The notes beneath the pieces were generated by a model, which saw only the letters and a program-made list of their open reading frames with translations, was not told the origin of the DNA and searched no databases. From contig NZ_PNLB01000020.1 of the NCBI RefSeq assembly GCF_013822795.1, forward strand, positions 38,368 to 102,367: a stretch of 64,000 nt of DNA. Reading direction: 5' to 3'. Every line of letters begins with the position of its first letter. Position 1 is the first letter of the stretch. The DNA comes from Phenylobacterium sp. (GTDB lineage Bacteria > Pseudomonadota > Alphaproteobacteria > Caulobacterales > Caulobacteraceae). Shown piece after piece: positions 7,703 through 15,663 of this stretch. The position numbers and the translations under genes were made by a program.

Positions 7703-8547
7703 CCAAGGGACGCATCGCCTTTCAGGGCGAGCTCGGCGCCAACAGCCACGAGGCCTGCGTCGCAGCGTTTCCGGACATGGAGCCGGTCCCCCACGCCTCG
7801 TTCGAAGAGGCGTTCGACGCGGTGAAGCTGGGCGACTGCCAACTGGGCATGATCCCGGTGGAGAACTCCATCGCCGGCCGCGTCGCCGACGTGCACCACC
7901 TGCTGCCCTCGTCGGGGCTGAAGATCATCGGCGAGCGGTTCAAGCCGATTCACTTCCAGCTGATGGTCAACCGCGGCGTGAAGCTCGAGGACGTGAAGAC
8001 CGTCGCCTCGATGCCCATCGCGCTCGGCCAGTGCCGCAAGTCCCTGCGCCGCATGGGCCTGAAGACCGAGCCGGTGGGCGACACCGCCCTCGCCGCCAAG
8101 TTGTTGTCGGAGCATCCGGATCCGACCCGCGGCGCCGTCTCGCCGGCCCTGGCCGCCGAGCTCTACGGCCTGGACATCGTCGCCCGCGACATCGAGGACG
8201 AGCACAATAACACCACGCGCTTCCTGGTGATGACGGCCGACAAGGACCCGCCGCCGCCGCCGTTCACCACCCCGTGCGTGACCAGCTTCATTTTCCGGGT
8301 CCGCAACCTGCCGGCCGCGCTCTACAAGGCGCTGGGCGGCTTTGCGACCAACGGCGTCAACATGACCAAGCTCGAGAGCTACATGGAGAACGGCGCGTTC
8401 ACCGCGACCTTCTTCTATGCCGAGGTCGACGGCCGCCCCGAGGACCGCGGCCTGGCCCTGGCCTTCGACGAACTGAAGTTCTTCTCAGAGCGATTCGAAA
8501 TCCTCGGCGTCTATCCGGCCGACCCCTTCCGCGCGCGGGCAGGCTGA
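7699..8547 (+). CDS. pheA: Prephenate dehydratase with ACT domain
   Basis: Converts prephenate to phenylpyruvate in phenylalanine biosynthesis. This is a stand-alone dehydratase of 282 residues without a fused chorismate mutase. IAFQGELGANSHEA (about 5-18), VENSIAGRV (about 54-62) and the catalytic segment HNNTTRFLVM (about 172-181) are present. The C-terminal ACT domain (about 195-275) carries LYKALGGFATNGVNMTKLES, the Phe-binding feedback site. Start and stop overlap those of kdsB and the next gene, giving a tight three-gene operon. Confidence 0.95.
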   Translation: MTKGRIAFQGELGANSHEACVAAFPDMEPVPHASFEEAFDAVKLGDCQLGMIPVENSIAGRVADVHHLLPSSGLKIIGERFKPIHFQLMVNRGVKLEDVKTVASMPIALGQCRKSLRRMGLKTEPVGDTALAAKLLSEHPDPTRGAVSPALAAELYGLDIVARDIEDEHNNTTRFLVMTADKDPPPPPFTTPCVTSFIFRVRNLPAALYKALGGFATNGVNMTKLESYMENGAFTATFFYAEVDGRPEDRGLALAFDELKFFSERFEILGVYPADPFRARAG

Positions 8548-8849
8548 TGAACACGATCGAGATCGACGCCAGCCGCTGCTGGAACCGCAAAGAATTCGCC
8601 AAGCTGCTGCAGGAGACCATCCAGGCGCTGCCCGGCCACGGCTCCAGCGTCGAGGCCTTCGTGGACTCGATGGTCTTCGGGACCATGAGCGAGCTGTCGC
8701 CGCCCTACCGGATCGTTGTGCTGGGGGATCTGCGGCCCGAGGTGCGGGCCTTCGCGGCCGACCTGTCCAATGCGATCGGCCAGGCGCGGCTTGAGCGCCG
8801 CACGCGGCGCGGCGACGACGTCGAGGTCAGCCTGAAGGTCGGTGCCTAG
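8547..8849 (+). CDS. Small barstar-like protein, 100 aa
   Basis: The ATG overlaps the pheA stop (TGATG), so it is the third gene of the kdsB-pheA operon. The pattern IEIDASRCWNRKEFAKLLQETI, then an acidic SSVEAFVDSMVFG and YRIVVLGDLRP, resembles the strand-helix-acidic helix order of barstar, the barnase inhibitor. Barstar-fold proteins are widespread and not always inhibitors, and no barnase-like RNase is seen nearby. The call is a fold-level guess from pattern reading; the safer label is a conserved hypothetical protein. Confidence 0.75.
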   Translation: MNTIEIDASRCWNRKEFAKLLQETIQALPGHGSSVEAFVDSMVFGTMSELSPPYRIVVLGDLRPEVRAFAADLSNAIGQARLERRTRRGDDVEVSLKVGA

Positions 8850-10606
8850 AGGACCCCGGCGGCCGCGAAGCGCTGCTCGGCCGCGGCGACCAGCGCCCGG
8901 TAGCGCGGCAGGTTGCGGATCGAATCCAGGTCCGGGTCCAGCTCGGCGTGCCGCAGCCAGCTGACCGACATCTTCGCGAAGACCGAGTCCAGCAGGTCGA
9001 GCGCCATGTCGACGTCCTTGAGGTACATCACCGCGCCGCACGCGAAGTTGTAGCGCATGCGCAGATTGTCGGGATCGATCAGCAGAGCGCGGCGGACCAG
9101 GTCGCGGGCCTGGTCGGGCTTGCCCAGCACCGCCAGGGCGCTGGCGCCGCAGCCGATCGCCGCGCCGTCCACGTGATCCTGGGCCAGGGCCTCCTCGGCG
9201 CGGGCCAGGGCCATCCTGGCGGCGCGCTGCGCGCCCTCGTCGTCGCCGACCGCCGAGTAGCAGGACATCAGCAATCCCGGGTCGCTCCGCGAGGTCTCGG
9301 GCAGGACGGTGGCCTTTTCCCAGTAGCCGATCGCCTCCTCGAACCGGTGGGCCTTGTAGTAGAGCCGCGCGGCCTCGGAATTGGCGGCCCAGGATTCAGG
9401 GTCGAGCGCCAGGGCGAGGTCCGCGCGGGCGAACGCCTCGTCGCGCTGACCTTGCTCGGACAGATGCCGCGCCATCACCGCATGCGCCTCGGCCAGGTTC
9501 TCGTCGAGCGCCAGGGCCCGCTGGATGGCGGTCAGCCCGCTTTCGCCGGCTCGCCCATAGTTGAAGTGCAGCAGGGTTTGGGCGACGCCGAGCAGGGTCC
9601 AGGCGCGGGCATAGCTCGGGTCGATCTCGATCGCGCTCTGGCTGATCCGCTCGATGGCCTCCAGGGCGCGGGTATCGCCGCCGCAGCCGGCCACGTAGTA
9701 GCGCCGCGCCAGCAGGTAGAGGTTGTAGGCCTCCAGGTTGGTGGTTCCGCGATGCTCGATGGCGCGCTTTTCCTCGGGCAGCAGCTTGAGCTTCAGGGCC
9801 GCGACGATGGCCTGCGAGATCTCGTCCTGCAGGGCGAAGATGTCCTTCAGGTCGCGGTCGTAGCGCTCGGCCCAGACGTGGCCGCCGGTCTCGGCGTCGA
9901 TCAGCTGGGCGGTGATGCGCACCCGGCCCTCCGCCTTGCGCACGCTGCCCTCGAGCACATGGCCGACGTGCAGCTGACGGGCGATCTGCGGCACGTCCAG
10001 GTTCTGGCCCTTCAACGCGAAGCTGCTGGTGCGGGCGACGACGAACAGCGAGGAGACCTTGCTGAGGTCGGTGATGATGTCCTCGCTGATCCCGTCGCTG
10101 AAGTAGTCCTGCTGCCGGTCGTCGCTCATGTTGGCGAACGGCAGGACGCAGATCGAACTGCGCGTCGCCCGGGGCGCGCCGGCCGAGGAATCGGCGCGGG
10201 GCGCGGACGAGGTCAGCCGATAGCCGACCTTGGTGATGGTCTGCACGTCGAAGGCGCTCCCGCCGGCCCAGTCGGCCAGGCGCCGCAGGCGGCCGATCAC
10301 CCGGTCGATCGCGTCCTCGCCGACCACCACGCCTGACCAGCAGCACTGCAGAAGGTCGTCGCGGGAGAGGATCTGACCTTCGGCCCGCACCAGCGCCACC
10401 AGTACCTGCATGACCCGCGGCTGCAGGAACTCCTCGCGGCCGTCGTCGTGGGCGACGCGGCGCAGGGCAGGGTCGATCTGCAGGGGGCCGAGGGTGAGCG
10501 GCTGTTCCTGGGCCAGTCGAATCTGGCCGGCGGTCCGGCCGTTGGCGTGCGGCTCGCCGTTGCGGTGGCCGGACGCCTCGGCGTCTCCGAAGTCCGATGC
10601 GCTCAT
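8846..10606 (-). CDS. Winged-helix regulator with TolB-like and TPR domains
   Basis: Putative one-component transcription regulator, 586 residues. Residues about 35-125 form an OmpR/CadC-type winged helix (LGPLQIDPALRRV, LQPRVMQVLVALVRAEGQILSRDDLLQ, VGYRL). Residues about 140-290 match the TolB-like domain common in adenylate-cyclase-associated proteins (ICVLPFANMSDDRQQDYFSD, GHVLEGSVRK, GHVWAERYDRDL). The rest holds TPR repeats (YARAWTLLGVAQTLLHF, LAEAHAVMARHLSEQG, DPDNLRMRYNFA). Unlike CadC there is no transmembrane helix, so it should sense in the cytoplasm. ATG at 10606 is chosen where the sequence becomes protein-like. It is convergent with the barstar-like gene (ends overlap by 4 bases). 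Confidence 0.85.
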   Translation of the reverse strand: MSASDFGDAEASGHRNGEPHANGRTAGQIRLAQEQPLTLGPLQIDPALRRVAHDDGREEFLQPRVMQVLVALVRAEGQILSRDDLLQCCWSGVVVGEDAIDRVIGRLRRLADWAGGSAFDVQTITKVGYRLTSSAPRADSSAGAPRATRSSICVLPFANMSDDRQQDYFSDGISEDIITDLSKVSSLFVVARTSSFALKGQNLDVPQIARQLHVGHVLEGSVRKAEGRVRITAQLIDAETGGHVWAERYDRDLKDIFALQDEISQAIVAALKLKLLPEEKRAIEHRGTTNLEAYNLYLLARRYYVAGCGGDTRALEAIERISQSAIEIDPSYARAWTLLGVAQTLLHFNYGRAGESGLTAIQRALALDENLAEAHAVMARHLSEQGQRDEAFARADLALALDPESWAANSEAARLYYKAHRFEEAIGYWEKATVLPETSRSDPGLLMSCYSAVGDDEGAQRAARMALARAEEALAQDHVDGAAIGCGASALAVLGKPDQARDLVRRALLIDPDNLRMRYNFACGAVMYLKDVDMALDLLDSVFAKMSVSWLRHAELDPDLDSIRNLPRYRALVAAAEQRFAAAGVL

Positions 10607-10652
10607 GGGACATGCCCTGATTTCGCGTTCGGGCAGGATATCAGCCGGGGAA

Positions 10653-10683
10653 CCGGCTCGCCACACATCCAGGGGCGAGCCGG
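10653..10683. terminator. Stem-loop between UrcA gene and regulator
   Basis: A perfect 10-base stem, CCGGCTCGCC (10653-10662) with GGCGAGCCGG (10674-10683), around an 11-base loop. It lies just past the stop of the minus-strand UrcA gene and could end that transcript, but no T-run follows. Confidence 0.4.
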
Positions 10684-10695
10684 CTGTCCTGGAGG

Positions 10696-11049
10696 TCAAC
10701 GGCGCGAGGCCAGCATGGTCTGCCGTTGCTCCTGACCGCTGTTCAAGGCGGCGATCACCGGATTGCCCAGCTGCATCACGGTGCGGTCGACGGTCGACCT
10801 GACGCAGGCCCGGTGCAGGGCGACGCGGTCAAGGCTGGTCACCTGGGATTCGCGGCCGCAGACCTCGCCGGCGGCGCTGTTGATCCGCCGCAGCGCGACG
10901 GTGGCGCCGGCTTCGCGGTTGATGTTCAGGTCGCCGTAGGGGACCGCGACCGAGATCGTCTGATCGGCGTTTTCGACCGGCTCGGCGGCGTGAGCTGCGC
11001 TGGTCAGTCCCAAGGCGGAGAGGGCGATAAGCAGGGTCTTGGCAAGCAT
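10696..11049 (-). CDS. UrcA family secreted protein, 117 aa
   Basis: A small exported protein with a signal peptide (MLAKTLLIALSALGLTSAAHA). The mature region has SVAVPYGDLNINREAGATVALRRINSAAGEVCG followed by a second cysteine in RACVRSTVDRTV, the pattern of the UrcA family first named for a uranium-induced Caulobacter gene. The two cysteines probably pair. The biochemical role of the family is unknown. ATG at 11049 fits the signal peptide and has AAGGA upstream; the in-frame extension to 11091 does not look like protein. Confidence 0.8.
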   Translation of the reverse strand: MLAKTLLIALSALGLTSAAHAAEPVENADQTISVAVPYGDLNINREAGATVALRRINSAAGEVCGRESQVTSLDRVALHRACVRSTVDRTVMQLGNPVIAALNSGQEQRQTMLASRR

Positions 11050-11168
11050 GGGAGGAGTCCTTTCGGGCCTGCTCGCCCGGCGCGGCTGCACCGGACGCTC
11101 CCAGCAGACGCTCGCCGGTCTGTGCTCGACAGGACCGCGACCCGATCTTCCCCCGACGAAACCCCGAT

Positions 11169-12095
11169 CTATTCGCTCTCGGCCCAGGTCTTCAGCAGCT
11201 GGTGGGCGATGGCCATCGCCCCGGGCGCAAATGTGCCCTCGACCTTGCCGGCCAGCACGTCCCGAGCCTCGGCCTTGGTGAACCAGCGCACTTCCGACAA
11301 CTCGGTCTGGTCAGGCGTCGCCTCGTCGCTGGCCACCTGAGCGATCAGGCCGATCATCAGCGACGACGGATAGGGCCATGGCTGAGTCGAATGGTACTCG
11401 ACCGACAGCGTCTTCAGTCCCGCCTCTTCCTCAAGTTCGCGGGCGCAGGCCTCTTCGATGCTCTCGCCGGGCTCTAGGAAGCCGGCCAGGGCTGAGAACA
11501 TCCCCTTGGGCCAGATCTCCTGGCGGCCGAGCATGCAGCGGTCGCCGTGCACCGCCAGCATGATCACCACAGGGTCGGTGCGGGGGAAGTGTTCGGCCTT
11601 GCAGGCCGGGCAGGCGCGCTTCCAGCCGCCGTCGACCACGTCGGTGTGCTCGCCGCAGGACGAGCAGTGACGGTGGCGTCGCCGCCACTCGAACATCGAC
11701 TTGGCGGTGGCCATGATCGCCGCGTCGGTAGCCGGCAGGCGCAGGGCCATGGCCCGCAGGTCCTCGAATCGCCCGAGCCCGGCCAGCGGGCCGTCGGCGG
11801 GATCGTGGCCGCCTTCCAGGTCGACGGCGAAGACTGCGGTTTCCTGCCACAGGCCCATGAACAGCAGGCGTTCGGCGCCGCCCGCCAAGTCTTCGGCCAT
11901 GCGCGAGGGCAGGTAGGCGATCTGCACGCCGCCGTCGGCCGTCGACTCAACGAACGGCTGGCCGTTCCAGAGCGCGATGGCCAGCGAGTCCTGGGCCAGA
12001 AGTTTTTCGGTCAGCCAGGAAACGTCGCCGCGCCTTTCGCTGGCGCGGTTCAGCGGGTTGCCGGCGAAGGTGTTTTGATGGGCTGAAAGCGGCAT
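11169..12095 (-). CDS. nudC: NAD+ diphosphatase / NUDIX hydrolase NudC
   Basis: Hydrolyses NADH to NMNH and AMP, and in E. coli removes NAD caps from RNA. The 308-residue protein has a variable N-terminal domain, a zinc ribbon (CSSCGEH then CPACKAEHFPR, about 150-175) and the Nudix box GFLEPGESIEEACARELEEE (about 213-232), followed by the SQPWPYPSSLM-like NudC motif (seen as TQPWPYPSSLM). The ATG at 12095 starts MPLSAHQNTFAGNPLNR; the longer open frame upstream runs through the ffs RNA gene and is rejected. Divergent from ffs and dnaX. Confidence 0.92.
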   Translation of the reverse strand: MPLSAHQNTFAGNPLNRASERRGDVSWLTEKLLAQDSLAIALWNGQPFVESTADGGVQIAYLPSRMAEDLAGGAERLLFMGLWQETAVFAVDLEGGHDPADGPLAGLGRFEDLRAMALRLPATDAAIMATAKSMFEWRRRHRHCSSCGEHTDVVDGGWKRACPACKAEHFPRTDPVVIMLAVHGDRCMLGRQEIWPKGMFSALAGFLEPGESIEEACARELEEEAGLKTLSVEYHSTQPWPYPSSLMIGLIAQVASDEATPDQTELSEVRWFTKAEARDVLAGKVEGTFAPGAMAIAHQLLKTWAESE

Positions 12096-12121
12096 GGGCG
12101 GAGTTGTAGCTGTGCTGGCGC

Positions 12122-12150
12122 TTGCGCGCGAGCGCCAAGGTCGCGATATA
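12122..12150 (+). promoter_or_regulatory. Promoter of the SRP RNA gene
   Basis: TTGCGC (12122-12127), a 17-base spacer, then GATATA (12145-12150) gives a housekeeping-sigma promoter with start near 12156-12157, exactly where the RNA stem begins. The same TTGCGC hexamer occurs before the tRNA-Val gene. Confidence 0.65.
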
Positions 12151-12155
12151 GGGGG

Positions 12156-12252
12156 CGGAGATCGGCGACGGGCGGACGCCTCGCCAACCTGGTCAGGTCC
12201 GGAAGGAAGCAGCCACAACGAGTTTCGCTCCGGGTCGTCGTTCGGTCTCCAC
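12156..12252 (+). ncRNA. ffs: Signal recognition particle RNA, small bacterial type
   Basis: The invariant 4.5S core GGTCAGGTCCGGAAGGAAGC is at 12191-12210, including the GGAA tetraloop and the asymmetric loop AGCAGCC that bind Ffh. The ends pair (GGAGA near 12157 with TCTCC near 12246), giving a hairpin of about 97 nt. The RNA directs Ffh to signal sequences at the ribosome. It sits upstream of dnaX on the same strand, the usual alphaproteobacterial order. The exact ends are estimated from pairing and the promoter. Confidence 0.92.
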
Positions 12253-12291
12253 CCAGCCCCACAAGGCTCAAGCCTCCATCCTCGGGCGCCA

Positions 12292-14088
12292 ATGGCAGAA
12301 GACGACGAACCCGAGACGCTAGAGCGCGATCCCAATACGAGCGACATGTTCGGCGCGCCTCCCGCGCCGCCGCCTGCGCCCCGCGCCGAGGAATCGGCCG
12401 CCTACACCGTCATCGCCCGCAAGTACCGTCCGCGGACCTTCGACGACCTCTACGGCCAGGAAGCGATGGTGCGCACGCTGCGCAACGCCTTCGCCAGCGG
12501 CCGGATCGCCCACGCCTTCATGCTCACCGGCGTGCGCGGGGTCGGCAAGACCACGACCGCGCGCCTGCTGGCCCGGGCGCTCAACTACGACACCGACGCC
12601 GTCCACGAGCCGAGCCTCGACCTGCGCGAGGAGGGCCGCCACTGCCGCGCCATCATCGAAGGCCGGCATATGGACGTGCTGGAGCTGGACGCCGCCAGCC
12701 GCACCGGCGTCAACGACATGCGCGAGCTGCTCGATGGGGTGCGCTACGCGCCGGTCGAGGCCCGCTACAAGGTCTACATCATCGACGAGGTGCACATGCT
12801 CTCGACGGGGGCGTTCAACGCGCTCCTGAAAACCCTCGAAGAGCCGCCGCCCCACGCCAAGTTCATCTTCGCGACCACCGAGATCCGCAAGGTCCCGGTG
12901 ACCATTCTGTCGCGCTGCCAGCGCTTCGATCTGCGCCGCGTCGAACCCGACGTGATCGTCAAGAACCTCGAGATGATCGCCGAAAAGGAAGGCGCGCGGG
13001 TCGAGGCCGAGGGCATGTTGCTGATCGCGCGCGCGGCCGAAGGTTCGATGCGCGACGCCCAGTCGATGCTCGACCAGGCCATCGTCCAGGCCGAGGCCGG
13101 CCAGACGGTCACCGCGGCCTCGATCCGCGACATGCTGGGTCTGGCCGACCGCGCCCAGACCATCAGCCTGTTCGAACAGGTGATGCGCGGCCAGGCCGGA
13201 CCGGCGGTGGAGACCTTCCGGGGGCTCTACAACTTCGGCGCGGAGCCGGGCCAGGTGATGCTGGACCTGATGGACCACACCCACGGCGCCTCGGTCGCCA
13301 AGGCGATCGGTCCGCAGGCCCTGACCTTGCCCAAGGAACAAGCGGCTCGACTGGCCGCGGTCGGCGCCGCGGTCTCGGCCGGCAATCTCTCGCGCATCTG
13401 GCAGATGCTGCTGAAGGCCCATGAGGAAGTTCGCCGCGCGCCCGACGCCGCCGCGGCCTGCGACATGGCGCTGATTCGCCTGGCCTATGCGGCCGACCTG
13501 CCGGGCCCGGAAGAGGCGCTCAAGCGCCTGGCGGCCGGCGACCAGCTGCCGAGCGGCCCCGCGCCGGGCGGCGGCGGCGGTGGCGGCGGCGGCGTGGCCG
13601 CAATGGGCGGCGGCGGCGGGGTGACGGCCCAGGCCCGGGTCATGACGGCGCCGCAGGAGCAGGCCGACGCGGTCCCGACCCTGAACTCGTTCGCGGACGT
13701 GCTGGCGCTGATCAAGGCCAGGCGCGACATCGTCCTGCAGCTGGACGTCGAGCGCTATGTGCGCCCGATCAGCTTCCGCCAGGGGGCCATCGAGTACGAG
13801 CCCGTGCCGGGCGGCCCGAACAACCTGGCCCAGCGCCTGGTGGCGCGCCTGAAGGAATGGACCGGCCAGCCCTGGCTGATCGCCGCGCGCGGCGGCGGCG
13901 GGACCGAGAGCCGCTGGGAGCAGGATCAGCGCGAGAAGCAGGAAACGCGGGCCGAGGTGGAGTCCGATCCCTTCGTGACCGCCGTCATGCAGGCCTTCCC
14001 GGGGGCGGAAATCGTCAGCATCCGCAACATCCCGTTGCCCGAAGCGCCTGCGGCTGAGGCGCTTGAAGACGAAGAAGACGAAGAGTGA
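12292..14088 (+). CDS. dnaX: DNA polymerase III subunit gamma/tau
   Basis: Clamp-loader ATPase and replisome organiser. The 598 residues comprise an N-terminal AAA+ core with Walker A GVRGVGKTT (80-88), Walker B IIDEVHML (about 163-170), LLKTLEEPPPHAKFIFATTE and sensor 1, then domain III and a C-terminal tau region. A long Gly-rich linker (about 423-445) separates the core from the tau part. The zinc-binding cysteine cluster of E. coli DnaX is reduced to one Cys (Cys118). ATG at 12292 is the first start after ffs. It leads the dnaX-ybaB pair; recR follows after an opposite-strand gene. Confidence 0.95.
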   Translation: MAEDDEPETLERDPNTSDMFGAPPAPPPAPRAEESAAYTVIARKYRPRTFDDLYGQEAMVRTLRNAFASGRIAHAFMLTGVRGVGKTTTARLLARALNYDTDAVHEPSLDLREEGRHCRAIIEGRHMDVLELDAASRTGVNDMRELLDGVRYAPVEARYKVYIIDEVHMLSTGAFNALLKTLEEPPPHAKFIFATTEIRKVPVTILSRCQRFDLRRVEPDVIVKNLEMIAEKEGARVEAEGMLLIARAAEGSMRDAQSMLDQAIVQAEAGQTVTAASIRDMLGLADRAQTISLFEQVMRGQAGPAVETFRGLYNFGAEPGQVMLDLMDHTHGASVAKAIGPQALTLPKEQAARLAAVGAAVSAGNLSRIWQMLLKAHEEVRRAPDAAAACDMALIRLAYAADLPGPEEALKRLAAGDQLPSGPAPGGGGGGGGGVAAMGGGGGVTAQARVMTAPQEQADAVPTLNSFADVLALIKARRDIVLQLDVERYVRPISFRQGAIEYEPVPGGPNNLAQRLVARLKEWTGQPWLIAARGGGGTESRWEQDQREKQETRAEVESDPFVTAVMQAFPGAEIVSIRNIPLPEAPAAEALEDEEDEE

Positions 14089-14095
14089 GATTGCG

Positions 14096-14422
14096 ATGAA
14101 AGACCTCGGCTCCATCATGAAGCAGGCCCAGGCCATGCAGCAGAAGCTGGCCGATGCTCAGGCGCGGATCGCCGAGATCGTGGTCGACGGCACCTCTGGC
14201 GGCGGGATGGTCAAGGTGACCCTGAAGGGCACGGGCGAGATGGCCGGCGTCGAGCTGGACGAAAGCCTGCTGGCCCCCGGCGAGGGCGAGGTGATCTCCG
14301 ACCTGATCGTCGCCGCTCACGCCGACGCCAAGCGCAAGCTCGACGCGCAGCAATCCGAACTGATGCGCGAGGCCGCCGGCCCGCTGGCGGCCATGGGCCT
14401 GCCGGGGATGCCGAAGTTCTAG
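14096..14422 (+). CDS. ybaB: YbaB/EbfC nucleoid-associated protein
   Basis: Small dimeric DNA-binding protein, 108 residues. It has the family pattern MKDLGSIMKQAQAMQQKLADAQ (N-terminal coiled helix), GMVKVTLKGTGEMAGVELDESLL in the centre and a C-terminal DAKRKLDAQQSELMREAAG. Seven bases after the dnaX stop, in the classical dnaX-ybaB-recR order; its role beside recombination and replication genes is inferred. Confidence 0.95.
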   Translation: MKDLGSIMKQAQAMQQKLADAQARIAEIVVDGTSGGGMVKVTLKGTGEMAGVELDESLLAPGEGEVISDLIVAAHADAKRKLDAQQSELMREAAGPLAAMGLPGMPKF

Positions 14423-14423
14423 G

Positions 14424-14963
14424 TCAGAGCCGAAGCTCCAGGCGCCTCACCGTGTTGGTTCGGTCTTCGAGGACCTGAGCGGCGGTCCCCACCTCCACGA
14501 AGCCTTGCCGCGTCCAGAAGCGAAGGGCGTCGGGGTTCTGCTCCTGGACGATCAGCCGGATCGTCCAGCCGCCCTGGGCGATAATCCAGGGCCTTAGCGC
14601 CGCAACGATGGCTTGGCCCAGCCCCTGGCCGCGGGCCTCGGGCGCGACCAGCAGCAGGCCCAGGTACCAGGCGTGCGGGTCAGGGAAGTCCCGCAGCAGA
14701 TCGATGGCCGCCGTCAGTCCCTGGTCGGTCCAGATCCCGATGACCAGCTTGTCGCGCAAAGCGTGGTCGGGCGGGACCTCCACCAACAGGTCGGCGGCCG
14801 CGTACGCGTCAGGCGGCGAGCCGGTGACCATCACCTCGAAGTCGGCGCAGCGTTCCAGCAACTCCTGCAGCTCGGCGACGGCGCTGCCTGAGATCAGGGC
14901 GATTTGCGCGCCCTCGACCTGCGGAAGATCAGAAACGACCATGGCGAGCGCTGCCCTCGACAT
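14424..14963 (-). CDS. GNAT family N-acetyltransferase
   Basis: Transfers an acetyl group from acetyl-CoA to an unknown amine. The 179-residue protein has the GNAT pyrophosphate loop EARGQGLGQAIVAAL (about 112-126), a preceding core strand YLGLLLVAP and the later NPDALRFWTRQGFVEVG. A downstream ATG at residue 8 (MVVSDLP) could be the real start. The gene lies on the opposite strand between ybaB and recR, interrupting a usually contiguous cluster. Confidence 0.85.
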   Translation of the reverse strand: MSRAALAMVVSDLPQVEGAQIALISGSAVAELQELLERCADFEVMVTGSPPDAYAAADLLVEVPPDHALRDKLVIGIWTDQGLTAAIDLLRDFPDPHAWYLGLLLVAPEARGQGLGQAIVAALRPWIIAQGGWTIRLIVQEQNPDALRFWTRQGFVEVGTAAQVLEDRTNTVRRLELRL

Positions 14964-15059
14964 CTAGATGGGTAGTCTCGACAATCTGCATGAACGAGCC
15001 GCCGTTGAATCACCGTCAGGGTGGCGCACACTACACCTCTCGCCTAGCCAGGAGCTGAC

Positions 15060-15662
15060 TTGGCCGCCTCCGCCGGACCTGAAATCGAGCGTCTGATCTC
15101 GCTGCTCTCCAAGCTGCCGGGTCTTGGGCCCCGGTCGGCGCGCCGCGCCGCCTTAGCCCTGCTCAAGCGCCGCGATCAGTTGCTTGTTCCGCTGTCCGAG
15201 GCGCTGTCGACCGCCGCTGAGCGGGTGAAGACCTGCGGCGTCTGCGGCTCGCTGGACACCCAGGACCCCTGCGCGATCTGCGCCGACGCTCACCGCGACG
15301 CCTCACTGATCTGCGTGGTCGAGGAAGTCGGCGCGCTCTGGGCCATGGAGCGCGCGGCGGCCTTCCGCGGACGCTATCACGTGCTGGGCGGGCTGCTCTC
15401 GGCCCTGGACGGCGTCGGCCCGGAGGCGCTGCGCATTGGGCCGCTGGTGGCCCGCGCCGCAGAAACCGGCGTGCGCGAGGTGATCCTGGCGCTGCCGGCG
15501 ACGGTCGACGGCCAAACCACCGCGCATTACCTGGCCGAGCGGCTGGAGGGGGCGGGAGTTAGCGTCACCATGCTGGCGCGCGGGGTGCCGGTCGGCGGCG
15601 AACTCGATTGGCTGGACGACGGGACGATCAATCAGGCCATGCGCGCGCGCCGGCCGGCCTAG
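15060..15662 (+). CDS. recR: Recombination mediator RecR
   Basis: Works with RecF/RecO to load RecA on gapped DNA. The 200 residues contain the N-terminal helix-hairpin-helix ([17 protein letters not shown], about 18-34), a zinc finger (CGVC then CAIC, about 60-78) and the Toprim domain ([30 protein letters not shown] and the C-terminal [11 protein letters not shown]). The start is TTG at 15060 with AGGAG five bases upstream (15050-15054). No ATG nearby fits the family. Confidence 0.95.
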   Translation: MAASAGPEIERLISLLSKLPGLGPRSARRAALALLKRRDQLLVPLSEALSTAAERVKTCGVCGSLDTQDPCAICADAHRDASLICVVEEVGALWAMERAAAFRGRYHVLGGLLSALDGVGPEALRIGPLVARAAETGVREVILALPATVDGQTTAHYLAERLEGAGVSVTMLARGVPVGGELDWLDDGTINQAMRARRPA

Positions 15663-15663
15663 G

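Noticed and set aside
12096..12347. N-terminal extension of NudC to 12347
   Set aside because: It would run antisense through the ffs RNA and the dnaX start and adds Ser/Arg-rich sequence unlike the family.
13560..13620. Gly-codon run in dnaX as a programmed frameshift site
   Set aside because: No A-rich slippery heptamer or following stop in another frame suited to making gamma; it reads as a flexible linker.
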